Below, piece after piece: positions 33,979-43,862 of a stretch of DNA of 64,000 nt. The DNA lies in contig NZ_JAJGNP010000002.1 in NCBI RefSeq assembly GCF_020782245.1, forward strand, positions 186,001 to 250,000. Reading direction: 5' to 3'. This DNA is from Sphingobium soli (GTDB taxonomy: Bacteria > Pseudomonadota > Alphaproteobacteria > Sphingomonadales > Sphingomonadaceae). The notes under the pieces were generated by a model. It was not told where the DNA came from, ran no database searches, and saw only the letters and a list, made by a program, of their open reading frames with translations. The translations under genes and the position numbers were made by a program. The first letter of the stretch is position 1, and the number at the start of each line of letters is the position of its first letter.

Positions 33979-34679
33979 TATGCGCCTGCTCCTGCGTCCA
34001 CCCGTTCGACCAGCCCGTCCTTGAAATGGACGATGGTGCGGGCAAAGGCCGCCATGTCCGGCTCATGCGTGACCATCAGCACGGTGATGCCGCTATTGCG
34101 GTTGAGGTCGGTCAGTAATTCCATGATCTCGATCGACCGTTCGGAATCGAGGTTTCCGGTGGGCTCGTCCGCCAGCAGCACATCGGGCTGCGTCACAATG
34201 GCGCGGGCGATGGCGACGCGCTGCTGCTGACCGCCAGACAGTTCGGCGGGCGTATGGTCCCACCAGGGCTTGAGGCCCACCTTGTCGAGCGCCGCCATGC
34301 CCATGTCGTAGCGGGTCTTCTTGTCCTCGCCGCGATAGAGGAGGGGCAGTTCCACATTTTCCAGCGCGGTCGTGCGCGACAGCAGGTTGAAGCCCTGAAA
34401 CACGAAGCCGAGATAGCGGCGGCGCAGGAGCGCACGCTGGTCGCGGTCGAGTGTTTCGACATGGCGCCCCTTGAACAGGAAGGCGCCCCCCGATGGCACG
34501 TCGAGGCACCCCAATATGTTCATCGTGGTGGACTTGCCGGAACCCGACGGCCCCATGACGGCGACGAAATCCCCCTGCGCGATGTCGAGGTCGATGCCCT
34601 TGAGCGCCTGAAAGGCGGTCGCCCCTTCGCCATAAATCTTGGTGACGCCGCGCAGCGAGATGATGGGTTTGTCGGTCAT
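33978..34679 (-). CDS. MacB-type ABC transporter ATP-binding protein (LolD-like)
   Basis: A 233-residue ATPase with Walker A VMGPSGSGKST, signature LSGGQQQRVAIARAI, Walker B VLLADEPTGNLD and switch VTHEPDMA. It matches the ATPase half of MacB, here encoded apart from the permease. The neighbouring adaptor, permease and outer-membrane genes identify it as part of a tripartite exporter of peptides, macrolides or lipids. Confidence 0.93.
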   Translation of the reverse strand: MTDKPIISLRGVTKIYGEGATAFQALKGIDLDIAQGDFVAVMGPSGSGKSTTMNILGCLDVPSGGAFLFKGRHVETLDRDQRALLRRRYLGFVFQGFNLLSRTTALENVELPLLYRGEDKKTRYDMGMAALDKVGLKPWWDHTPAELSGGQQQRVAIARAIVTQPDVLLADEPTGNLDSERSIEIMELLTDLNRNSGITVLMVTHEPDMAAFARTIVHFKDGLVERVDAGAGA

Positions 34680-34685
34680 CAGCGG

Positions 34686-36227
34686 TCAGGTTCCGCTCTG
34701 CCGTCCGGTGCCGCGCGTCTCCGTTGGTTCGCTCTGGCCCTGCGCGGGCGCGACCGGCGCGGTTTCGGGCGCGGCGTCGCCTGAATTGCCCAGCTTGCCC
34801 ATGCTCGCCGGGCTGCCATCGGTCGATGGATTACGCGGCCTTTGGCCTGTCGCCTTGTCCTGGGCGTTGCCCGCGTCGGCCTTCTGGTCCTCGGCCGGCG
34901 CTTCCTGGCCCGCCGCGAGTTGCCCTGTGATGACCTTCATGCCGGATTTGAGGTCGCCTCCGGTGATGACGGTGCGCGATCCGTCACTGGCGCCGACGAC
35001 CACTTGAACCGGCTTGGGATTGCCGTCTTCACCCAGCACATAAACGGTCTGGCTGCTGCCCGCGCCGAAATTGACCTGGCGATTGCCGCCGCGGCGGAAA
35101 CGGCGCGGGCCGGGCAGCACGCTGGTGATGCCGCCGCCATCCGATGCGCCGCTGCTGGGCTTGAAGCGCAAGGCGCTGTTGGGAACCAGCAGCACGTCAT
35201 GCAATTCCTGCGTCACGATGTCCGCCGTCGCCGTCATGCCGGGGCGCAGAATTTCGTCCTGATTGTTTACGGACAGCACGGCCGTGTAGGCGACCACGGT
35301 GCCGGTGGTGGTGCTGGAACTGCTGGAAGTGGAGGAGGAACTGGAACTGCTCGACGCATTCGACCCGACATTCACGCGCGTGACCTTGGCCGGGAAGCTG
35401 CGGCCGGGAAAGGCGTCGACGGCGAAGGTTGCGGACTGGCCTTCCTTCACCTGGCCGACATCGGCCTCGTCCACCGCGACCTCGACCTCCATCTGCGTCA
35501 GGTCCTCTGCGATGGTGAAGAGCACCGGCGCATTCAGGGACGCGGCGACCGTCTGCCCCGGCTCGATATCGCGCGACAGCACGACGCCGGTGACGGGCGA
35601 CACGATCTGCGCGATCGACAAATTGGTCTGGGCGCTCGACAACTGGGCCTGCGACGCTGTGACCTGCGCCCGGGCCGATCGCAGATTGGCGATCGCGCTC
35701 TGATAATCGGCGCGCGCGGCGTCCAGCTCCGTTTTCGCGGGAACCCGGCCGCCTGACAGCTTGAACACATTTTCCTGCCGGTCGAGCGTCGCCTTGGCCA
35801 GTGCGACCTGCGCCTGCGCCTGCGCGACGCTGGCCTGCGAGGAGGCGACCTGGGCGCGGTTCTGGTTCACCGTGTCGACCAGCCGCCGCGTGTCGAGTTC
35901 GGCCAGCTTCTGCCCGCGCGTCACCCGGTCATTCACGTCGACATAGACTTGCGTGATCTTGCCCGATTGTTCGGAGCCGACATCCACCTGGTTGATGGGT
36001 TTCAAATTGCCGGTCGCTGACACCGTGACCGTCAGGTCTCCCTGCCGCACAGCGCGGGTCGCATAATTGGGCTTGTCGTCGCCACCAAAACAGCGGGCGA
36101 TCAGCAGGATGGCGATCAGCAACGCGATGCCGATGCCGCCGCGGATCACCCATTTGCGCCACGGTTTTTCCGGCTTGGCGCCAAGGAAGTCATTGAGGTC
36201 CTGATCGGTGGTCATGTCATTGCTCAT
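34686..36227 (-). CDS. MacA-like periplasmic adaptor (HlyD/RND type) with a polyserine loop
   Basis: A 513-residue membrane-fusion protein. An N-terminal anchor (about 28-46) is followed by the barrel-sandwich region (65-120 and 210-240), a long coiled-coil hairpin rich in Gln and Ala (120-205), and beta-barrel and membrane-proximal domains (245-440). An unusual Ser/Thr tract (residues 292-308) interrupts the beta-barrel region, and the last 70 residues are low-complexity. Start ATG 36227 overlaps the upstream stop by 11 bases; ATG 36215, just after it, is possible. It links the MacB-like pump to the outer-membrane channel encoded upstream. Confidence 0.9.
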   Translation of the reverse strand: MSNDMTTDQDLNDFLGAKPEKPWRKWVIRGGIGIALLIAILLIARCFGGDDKPNYATRAVRQGDLTVTVSATGNLKPINQVDVGSEQSGKITQVYVDVNDRVTRGQKLAELDTRRLVDTVNQNRAQVASSQASVAQAQAQVALAKATLDRQENVFKLSGGRVPAKTELDAARADYQSAIANLRSARAQVTASQAQLSSAQTNLSIAQIVSPVTGVVLSRDIEPGQTVAASLNAPVLFTIAEDLTQMEVEVAVDEADVGQVKEGQSATFAVDAFPGRSFPAKVTRVNVGSNASSSSSSSSTSSSSSTTTGTVVAYTAVLSVNNQDEILRPGMTATADIVTQELHDVLLVPNSALRFKPSSGASDGGGITSVLPGPRRFRRGGNRQVNFGAGSSQTVYVLGEDGNPKPVQVVVGASDGSRTVITGGDLKSGMKVITGQLAAGQEAPAEDQKADAGNAQDKATGQRPRNPSTDGSPASMGKLGNSGDAAPETAPVAPAQGQSEPTETRGTGRQSGT

Positions 36228-37668
36228 CGGGGCGGTCGTCCATGCTCTGCCAGCCGCCGCCCAGCGCATTATAGAGCTGGGCGATGGCAAGGGCTTCGTC
36301 GGCTTGCGCAGAAGCCAGGCTGTTGCGGGCGTTCAAAAGCGTATTTTCGCTGTTTGACAATGTCTGGAAGTCGATCAGACCAGCCTGATACTGGCTGCGC
36401 GCCAGGATCGCGGCGTTGTTCGACGCATCATAGGCGATGGCGAATTCCGCCTTGCGCGCGCGGGCGCTGGTGAGAGAGGCCATCGCGTTTTCGACATCCT
36501 CCAGCGCGCTCAGCACATTTTGCTTGTAGGCGGCGAAGGCGGCATCGGTCGCGGCCTTTTGCGCGCGCACCTGCGATGCCAGCCGCCCGCCATCGAAAAT
36601 GGTCTGCGCGACATTAGCGAACACGCCGCCGGTGATGAGCTCGAACAGCTGGCTGAACGCGTTCGACGTAGTGCCGATATTGCCGCTGATGCCGAGCGAG
36701 GGATAAAGCTGCGCCTGTGCTACGCCGATCCGGGCGGTTGCAGCGGCAAGCGCGCGTTCGGCGCTACGCACGTCCGGGCGCTGGCGCAGCGTATCGGCCG
36801 GAATCCCGGTCGCGATGTCCGTCGGCGGCTGCGGGATGGGGGCGGGCGTTTCCAGCGTCCGCGTCGCGCTGCCCGGCGCTTGTCCTGTTAGCACCGCGAT
36901 GCGGTTGAGGCTGCCTTTGAGGCTCGCCTCCAGCTGCGGGATGGTGGCGTTGGTCTGCGCCAGCTGCGCGCGGGCCTGCTGTTCGTCGAGTGAGGAGACG
37001 AGGCCCGCCTGCAACCGCCAGCTGGCGATCTGATAATTGTCGCGCTGCACCGCCTGGGTTTCGCGCGCTACCTTGAGCTGCGCCTGCGCCAACCGCGCCT
37101 GAACATAATTGTTCACCAGTTCGGATATGACCGTCATGCGCACGGTGGCGAGGTCAAAGCCCGACGCTTCCAGATCAGCGCGCGCCGCTTCGCGCCCGCG
37201 CCGCAATTCGCCGAACAGGTCGAGTTGCCAGCTGGCGTTGGTGCGGGCCGAATAGCTGCTCGACCAGTTGCCGCCGCCGCCGCCAATCGGATTGCCATTG
37301 GCGTCCAGACGGCCGCCGGCATCCTGGCTGCTGTAATTGCGCCCGCCCGTCGCGGAACCGCTCAATTGCGGCAGCAGACTGGCATTGGACTGGATCAGGC
37401 TTTCGCGCGCTTGCCGCAGCCGCGCCTGCGCTTGCACGACGTCCAGATTATTGGCCACCGCCTGGTCGATGAGCGCGCTCAACGTCGGGTCGTTGAGGCG
37501 CGTCCACCACTGGCCAAGCTCCGCTTCACTGAGCGCCGCGCCATCGCCCGCGCTATAGGCGGCCGGCACGCCCAGCGCGCCCGTCTGCGGCGCGCGATAA
37601 TCCGGGCCGGCGGCGCAGGCGGACAGCGTCAGCGCCGTCCCGCTGATCCATGCTAGGCGATATCGCAC
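36217..37668 (-). CDS. Outer-membrane efflux lipoprotein, NodT/TolC family
   Basis: A 483-residue outer-membrane channel. The N-terminus has a lipoprotein signal with lipobox LSAC (cysteine near residue 18), followed by PDYRAP, the usual start of NodT-type proteins. Two repeats of the long coiled-coil/beta-strand unit follow. GTG 37668 is chosen because AAGGA lies 4 nt upstream and the signal peptide begins there; the upstream in-frame extension is hydrophilic and would hide the signal. It is the first gene of the four-gene tripartite export operon. Confidence 0.92.
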   Translation of the reverse strand: MRYRLAWISGTALTLSACAAGPDYRAPQTGALGVPAAYSAGDGAALSEAELGQWWTRLNDPTLSALIDQAVANNLDVVQAQARLRQARESLIQSNASLLPQLSGSATGGRNYSSQDAGGRLDANGNPIGGGGGNWSSSYSARTNASWQLDLFGELRRGREAARADLEASGFDLATVRMTVISELVNNYVQARLAQAQLKVARETQAVQRDNYQIASWRLQAGLVSSLDEQQARAQLAQTNATIPQLEASLKGSLNRIAVLTGQAPGSATRTLETPAPIPQPPTDIATGIPADTLRQRPDVRSAERALAAATARIGVAQAQLYPSLGISGNIGTTSNAFSQLFELITGGVFANVAQTIFDGGRLASQVRAQKAATDAAFAAYKQNVLSALEDVENAMASLTSARARKAEFAIAYDASNNAAILARSQYQAGLIDFQTLSNSENTLLNARNSLASAQADEALAIAQLYNALGGGWQSMDDRPDEQ

Positions 37669-37849
37669 CTTTTCCTTGCACTCCGTCGTCGTTAAAGGGG
37701 CCGCTTCATGCCGATCCTTTGAGGGATCGGCGACCATATATGTCCTGACTGCCGCAGGGGTGTGTATGGCTCAACGACATTTATGTCTCAAAGTGTAACG
37801 GCAGTGAGAAACGGCGCTTTTGCGAGCGCTTCGGGCTTCGAGGTGAATG

Positions 37850-38785
37850 ATGCGGGCATTTCTATTTCCGGGACAGGGCAGCCAGTCGGTCGGCATGGGC
37901 AAGGCGTTGGCGGATGCCAGCGGCGCGGCGAAGGAGCTGTTTCAGGAGGTGGACGAGGCCCTGTCGCAGCATCTGTTCCGTATCATGGTGGAGGGACCGG
38001 ACAGCGATTTGACCCTCACGGAAAATGCCCAGCCCGCGATCATGGCCAACGCCATCGCCACGCTGCGTGTCATGCAGAAGGAAGGCGGCTTTTCTCTGGC
38101 CGACAAGGGCGATTATGTCGCCGGGCACAGCCTGGGCGAATATAGCGCGCTGTGCGCGGCCGAGGCGTTCGATATCGGCACCACGGCGCGCTTGCTGAAA
38201 TTGCGGGGCCAGGCGATGCAGGCCGCCGTGCCGGTGGGAGAGGGCGCGATGGCCGCGCTGCTGGGCGCGGATATCGACAAGGCGCAGGCGCTGGCGGACG
38301 CGGCCGCGCAGGGCGAGGTGTGCACCGTCGCGAATGACAATGATCCCACGCAGGTGGTGATTTCCGGCCATCGCGGCGCGATCGAGCGTGCGGTGGCGAT
38401 GGTGAAGGACCATGGCATCAAGCGCGGCGTGCTGCTGCCTGTGTCGGCGCCTTTCCACTGCCCGTTGATGCAGCCGGCCGCCGAGGCAATGGAGACGGCG
38501 CTGGGCAAGGCAGCGATCAACGCGCCGCTGCTGCCGGTCTACGCCAATGTGCTGGCCGCGCCGATCGCCGACGGCGAAGAGATCAAGGCCCGCCTGGTCG
38601 AGCAGGTGACGGGCCGCGTGCGCTGGCGTGAATCCGTAGCGGCAATGTGGGACGCGGGCGTCACGGACTTCGTGGAGGTCGGCGGCAAGGTGCTCGGCCC
38701 GATGGTCAAGCGCATCGCCCCCGACGCGACCGTGCGCAGCATCGTGACGATGGACGACATCGAAGGCGCGCTGGCGGCGTTCTGA
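37850..38785 (+). CDS. fabD: Malonyl-CoA:acyl-carrier-protein transacylase
   Basis: A 311-residue enzyme transferring malonate from CoA to ACP. FPGQGSQSVGMG is at the N-terminus, the nucleophile Ser is in GHSLGEYSALCAA, and the catalytic His is in PVSAPFHCPLMQPA. ATG 37847 and ATG 37850 are both in frame; AGGTGA at 37841 favours the second. fabG follows after 73 bases, so this is part of the type II fatty-acid synthesis cluster; acpP and fabF are not downstream here. It is divergent from the export operon. Confidence 0.96.
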   Translation: MRAFLFPGQGSQSVGMGKALADASGAAKELFQEVDEALSQHLFRIMVEGPDSDLTLTENAQPAIMANAIATLRVMQKEGGFSLADKGDYVAGHSLGEYSALCAAEAFDIGTTARLLKLRGQAMQAAVPVGEGAMAALLGADIDKAQALADAAAQGEVCTVANDNDPTQVVISGHRGAIERAVAMVKDHGIKRGVLLPVSAPFHCPLMQPAAEAMETALGKAAINAPLLPVYANVLAAPIADGEEIKARLVEQVTGRVRWRESVAAMWDAGVTDFVEVGGKVLGPMVKRIAPDATVRSIVTMDDIEGALAAF

Positions 38786-38858
38786 TTCCTGTTCGCGCGG
38801 AGGCGCGAAGACGTTCTCTGCGCTTTTGCACGAACAAAATATAATGGAGTAGATGGAT

Positions 38859-39599
38859 ATGTTCGACCTGACAGGCATGACCGCGCTGGTGACTGGCGCA
38901 TCAGGTGGGATCGGTTCTTCGATCGCCAAGGCGTTGGCGGCACAGGGCGCGACGCTGGCGCTGTCCGGCAGCAATGAGGACAAGCTCAAAGCCTTCGCCG
39001 CGGAATTGGGCGGCGACCACAAGACGGTCGTGTGCAACCTCTCCGACCCCGCATCCGTCGACGCGCTCGTGCCCCAGGCGGTCGAGGCGCTGGGCGGCAA
39101 GATCGACATTCTGGTCAACAATGCCGGCATCACGCGCGACAATCTGATCCTGCGGATGAAGGACGAGGAATGGAGCCAGGTGATCCAGGTCAATCTGGAG
39201 GCCGCCTTCCGCCTGTGCCGCGCGGCCGCCAAGCCGATGATGAAGGCGCGCTTTGGCCGCATCATTTCCATCACGTCGGTCGTGGGCGTCACCGGCAATC
39301 CGGGGCAGGCCAATTATTGCGCGTCCAAGGCGGGCATCATCGGCATGTCCAAGTCGCTGGGCCAGGAACTGGCGAGCCGTGGCGTGACCGTCAATTGCGT
39401 CGCGCCCGGCTTCATCCGGTCAGCCATGACCGATGCGCTTAATGACACGCAAAAGAGCGCGATCCTGGCCAAGATTCCGGCGGGCGACCTGGGCGGTGGG
39501 GATGACATCGGCGCGGCCGTCGTCTACCTCGCCAGCAGGGAAGCGGGCTATGTCACGGGGCAGACGCTGCACGTGAATGGCGGCATGGCGATGATCTGA
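38859..39599 (+). CDS. fabG: 3-oxoacyl-[acyl-carrier-protein] reductase
   Basis: A 246-residue SDR with TGASGGIG (NADP binding), NNAGITRDNLI, the catalytic Ser in ITSVVG, YxxxK as YCASK, and C-terminal GQTLHVNGGMAM, all typical of FabG. It reduces 3-oxoacyl-ACP in fatty acid synthesis. GGAG at 38846-38849 is 9 nt before ATG 38859; ATG 38853 is too close. A terminator follows 12 nt after the stop. Confidence 0.96.
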   Translation: MFDLTGMTALVTGASGGIGSSIAKALAAQGATLALSGSNEDKLKAFAAELGGDHKTVVCNLSDPASVDALVPQAVEALGGKIDILVNNAGITRDNLILRMKDEEWSQVIQVNLEAAFRLCRAAAKPMMKARFGRIISITSVVGVTGNPGQANYCASKAGIIGMSKSLGQELASRGVTVNCVAPGFIRSAMTDALNDTQKSAILAKIPAGDLGGGDDIGAAVVYLASREAGYVTGQTLHVNGGMAMI

Positions 39600-39611
39600 C
39601 CAAGGCGGGGG

Positions 39612-39638
39612 AGGGGCATCTTATTGGATGCCCCTTCT
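39612..39638 (+). terminator. Terminator after fabG
   Basis: A 9-bp perfect stem (AGGGGCATC 39612-39620 with GATGCCCCT 39627-39635) is followed by a short T-containing tail, between fabG (stop 39599) and the convergent ArsR gene (stop 39658). It may serve both strands. Confidence 0.6.
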
Positions 39639-39657
39639 GCCGATCATTGGAAAAGGA

Positions 39658-39993
39658 TCATGCCTCTATCCCCTCCAGCGCGGTAAAGCGCTGCGACCAT
39701 AAAGCGCCATAGACCGCCATCCACTGCACCACAGGGGCAAGGCCCTTGGCGCGCGCGGCATAGAAGGTTTCCCGACCCGCCCGGCGGACGGTCACGAGTT
39801 CGGCGCGCTTGAGCTTGGCCATGTGGCGCGACACCATGGGTTGCGATACGCCCGATATGGCGGTCAGCGCGTGGACGCTCTGTTCGCCCTCGCGCACCAG
39901 ATGTTCCAGCAACGCGCGGCGGGTGCCATCGGACAGGGCCTTGAACTGCGCGTCGATGGTAGCGCTGCGATCGTCCTGCAATATCTTCGTCAT
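39658..39993 (-). CDS. ArsR-family transcriptional regulator
   Basis: A 111-residue winged-helix repressor. FKALSDGTRRALLEHL and VSQPMVSRHMAKLKRAELV form the helix-turn-helix, and RRAGRETFYAARAKG the wing. The cysteine metal-binding motif of ArsR/SmtB (ELCVC) is absent, so it is probably not a metal sensor. The short C-terminus resembles SdpR-like or SRPBCC-associated regulators, but no such partner gene follows. It is divergent from ccrM, 277 bp apart. Confidence 0.85.
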   Translation of the reverse strand: MTKILQDDRSATIDAQFKALSDGTRRALLEHLVREGEQSVHALTAISGVSQPMVSRHMAKLKRAELVTVRRAGRETFYAARAKGLAPVVQWMAVYGALWSQRFTALEGIEA

Positions 39994-40094
39994 GGAAATG
40001 CCATAACCATAGGGTTATGAATGATGCAAGCTCGGTCGCGATCAGGCGCCCTTTGGCGGCGTTAACCAAAAAAAGTCGCGTCCATTCTGTGGGT

Positions 40095-41428
<1,334 letters not shown>

Positions 41429-41444
41429 TCGGCGCGGAGACCAT

Positions 41445-42572
41445 ATGGTTGCCATGCATCCCATCCCCGCCGACGCGCGCCTCATCCTCAAGCCCATATG
41501 GTTCGTGCCGACGCCGATCGGACTGGCCGATGGTGCGGCCGTCCGCATGGGTAATGGGCTGATCTGGTTTCAGGGCTATGAGCTGAGCGCGTTCAGCGGC
41601 GCGCAGCGGATCGCGCGGAAGACCATCCCCGTCGCGGATTTCGATACAGCGGTGGCGTCGCTGCCTGAACCCTTGGCGGTGCGGGCGCGGTGCCTCGCCG
41701 CGAACATCTCCGCGCCGCGTCCGCCGCTTGCCCTGGGCGATCGCACGATCCGGTTCGATGCGCCGCAGGTGATGGCGATCCTCAACATCACGCCGGACAG
41801 TTTTTCCGATGGCGGCGCGCATATGGACGATCCGCAGGCGGCGGCCGACGCTGGCTTTGGCATGGCGGCGGCGGGGGCGGCGCTGATCGACGTGGGCGGG
41901 GAATCCACCCGGCCAAAGGCCGCGAAGGTCTGGGAAGGCGACGAGATCAAGCGGGTCGTACCGGTCATCGAAAGGCTGGCCGCGTCGGGCGTTCCGGTGT
42001 CGATCGACACGCGCAAGGCGGCGGTGATGGAAACCGCGCTCGCCGCCGGGGCCGGCATCGTCAACGATGTGAGCGCGCTGGCGCATGATCCGCGCAGCCT
42101 GGAGGTGGTCGCACGCGCGGGTTGCCCGGTCATATTGATGCATGCGCCATCGGCCGGCGATGACCCGCATCATAATCCCGCCGGCTATGGCGATGTGGTC
42201 GCCGATGTGTTCTATCATCTGGAGGCGCGCATCAAGGCGTGCCTCGATGCTGGGATCGCGCGCGAGCGCATCATGGTCGATCCGGGGCTGGGCTTCGGCA
42301 AGACCCTGTCGGACAATCTGGCGCTGGTGAACGGCCTTGCGACATTCCAGGGGCTGGGCGTGCCGCTGCTGTTCGCGGGCAGCCGCAAGCGGCTGATCGG
42401 CGCGCTGTCCAACGAGGCGCCCGCCGCCGATCGCCTTGGCGGATCGGTCGCGCTGGCGTTCCGCGCCGCGCAACTGGGCGCGCAGATGGTGCGGGTCCAT
42501 GATGTGAAGGAAAGCGTCCAGGCGCTGCATCTGTGGCGCGGCCTGGCCGACGCGGGCCTGAGCGCTATTTAG
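41445..42572 (+). CDS. folP: Dihydropteroate synthase with N-terminal extension
   Basis: A 375-residue protein whose last 270 residues form the DHPS barrel: MAILNITPDSFSDGG (109-123), IDVGGESTRPKA, DTRKA, NDVSAL, DPGLGFGKT and the final VHDVKES. It joins 4-aminobenzoate to dihydropterin pyrophosphate and is the sulfonamide target. Residues 1-106 are an extension not found in the E. coli enzyme (282 residues) and not of a family I can name. GGAG 5 nt before ATG 41445 supports the start. It lies 16 nt after ccrM. Confidence 0.93.
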   Translation: MVAMHPIPADARLILKPIWFVPTPIGLADGAAVRMGNGLIWFQGYELSAFSGAQRIARKTIPVADFDTAVASLPEPLAVRARCLAANISAPRPPLALGDRTIRFDAPQVMAILNITPDSFSDGGAHMDDPQAAADAGFGMAAAGAALIDVGGESTRPKAAKVWEGDEIKRVVPVIERLAASGVPVSIDTRKAAVMETALAAGAGIVNDVSALAHDPRSLEVVARAGCPVILMHAPSAGDDPHHNPAGYGDVVADVFYHLEARIKACLDAGIARERIMVDPGLGFGKTLSDNLALVNGLATFQGLGVPLLFAGSRKRLIGALSNEAPAADRLGGSVALAFRAAQLGAQMVRVHDVKESVQALHLWRGLADAGLSAI

Positions 42573-42614
42573 CAGCGGGTATTATTTTACCCGTCAGCAA
42601 AGCCGCGCATTTGC

Positions 42615-42642
42615 TTGACTTGGGCGCGCAGACTCGTCATTA
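42615..42642 (+). promoter_or_regulatory. Promoter of rplM-rpsI
   Basis: TTGACT (42615-42620), 16 bp, TCATTA (42637-42642), then GCGCCCCACTTCC: the layout seen before rpsD and rpsF. A GANTC site (42631-42635) lies in the spacer one base before the -10 box. Confidence 0.6.
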
Positions 42643-42706
42643 GCGCCCCACTTCCGGATGTCGGCTTCGATGTCCGGTTTCATTTTTTTGTTTGGAGATT
42701 GGCACC

Positions 42707-43186
42707 ATGAAGGCGCTGATGAAGACCACCAAGCCGGCGACCCCGGCAACGGTCGAAAAGAAGTGGATCCTGATCGACGCGGAAGGTCTCGTCGTCGGCC
42801 GCCTCGCTTCGACCGTGGCGAATATCCTGCGCGGCAAGCACAAGCCGTCCTTTACCCCGCATGTCGATTGCGGTGACAATGTCATCATCATCAATGCGGG
42901 CAAGGTGAAATTCACCGGCCGCAAGATGACCGACAAGGTCTATTACAAGCACACCGGCTATGCCGGCGGCATCAAGGAAACCACGCCCGCCAAGATCCTG
43001 GAAGGCCGTTTCCCCGAGCGCGTGCTGGAAAAGGCCGTCGAGCGCATGATCCCCCGTGGCCCGCTGGGCCGCCAGCAGATGCGCAACCTGCGCATCTTCG
43101 CCGGCGCCGAGCACAACCACGAAGCCCAGAACCCCGAAGTGCTCGATTTCGCATCGCGCAACCGCAAGAACAAGGTGGGTGCATAA
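42707..43186 (+). CDS. rplM: 50S ribosomal protein L13
   Basis: A 159-residue L13 with the core [43 protein letters not shown] and [20 protein letters not shown]. It begins with a 20-residue extension relative to E. coli L13. ATG 42707 follows GGAG at 10 nt. The stop and the rpsI start share a base (TAATG). It has its own promoter at 42615. Confidence 0.97.
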   Translation: MKALMKTTKPATPATVEKKWILIDAEGLVVGRLASTVANILRGKHKPSFTPHVDCGDNVIIINAGKVKFTGRKMTDKVYYKHTGYAGGIKETTPAKILEGRFPERVLEKAVERMIPRGPLGRQQMRNLRIFAGAEHNHEAQNPEVLDFASRNRKNKVGA

Positions 43187-43722
43187 TGTCCGATAACCGT
43201 CAGTCCCTGTCCGACCTCGCGTCGCTGGCCGCCAACGCGCCTGCCACGGCCGCGCCGGCCGCTGCTGAAGGCGAAGCGCCTGCCGCTGCGCCGGCCGCGC
43301 CCTCGGCTCCGCTGCGCCAGCAGGAAATCGACGCTCAGGGCCGCGCCTATGCGACCGGCCGCCGCAAGGATGCCGTCGCCCGCGTGTGGGTGAAGCCGGG
43401 CACCGGCAAGATCACGGTCAACGGCCGCGATCAGGAAATCTACTTCGCCCGTCCGACCCTGCGCCTGGTGATCAACCAGCCCTTCGGCGTGACCGATCGT
43501 GTTGGCCAGTATGACGTCGTCTGCACCGTCAAGGGCGGCGGCCTGTCGGGCCAGGCCGGCGCGGTCAAGCATGGCATCGCCCAGGCGCTCAGCAAATATG
43601 AACCGGCGCTGCGCAGCGCGGTCAAGGCCGAAGGCTTCCTGACCCGCGATAGCCGCGTCGTCGAGCGTAAGAAGTACGGCCGCGCCAAGGCACGCCGCAG
43701 CTTCCAGTTCTCGAAGCGCTAA
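43186..43722 (+). CDS. rpsI: 30S ribosomal protein S9
   Basis: A 178-residue S9. The family core begins near residue 55 ([21 protein letters not shown]) and ends with the conserved RSFQFSKR tail that reaches the P-site tRNA. The first 50 residues are an Ala/Pro-rich extension. It is cotranscribed with rplM (one-base overlap) and ends before a strong terminator. Confidence 0.97.
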   Translation: MSDNRQSLSDLASLAANAPATAAPAAAEGEAPAAAPAAPSAPLRQQEIDAQGRAYATGRRKDAVARVWVKPGTGKITVNGRDQEIYFARPTLRLVINQPFGVTDRVGQYDVVCTVKGGGLSGQAGAVKHGIAQALSKYEPALRSAVKAEGFLTRDSRVVERKKYGRAKARRSFQFSKR

Positions 43723-43746
43723 GCGTCCAGAACAAATGGATTGGGG

Positions 43747-43773
43747 AAGGGGCTGGTTTTCCAGCCCCTTTTT
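43747..43773 (+). terminator. Terminator of rplM-rpsI
   Basis: A 10-bp perfect stem (AAGGGGCTGG 43747-43756 with CCAGCCCCTT 43761-43770) with a TTTT loop is followed by TTT, 25 nt after the rpsI stop. Confidence 0.9.
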
Positions 43774-43862
43774 CTGTGCCTGCGCCGCTTTCGCTTGAGT
43801 GGCCGATTGCGATGCCATAGCGATGGTGCAACGGGGTTGGGCAAGACGGGATAACGGGGGAT

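Noticed and set aside
37745..37807. Inverted repeat TGACTGCCG...CGGCAGTGA in the export operon-fabD gap
   Set aside because: The arms are short, contain one mismatch and are 44 bases apart; this is too weak to call an operator.
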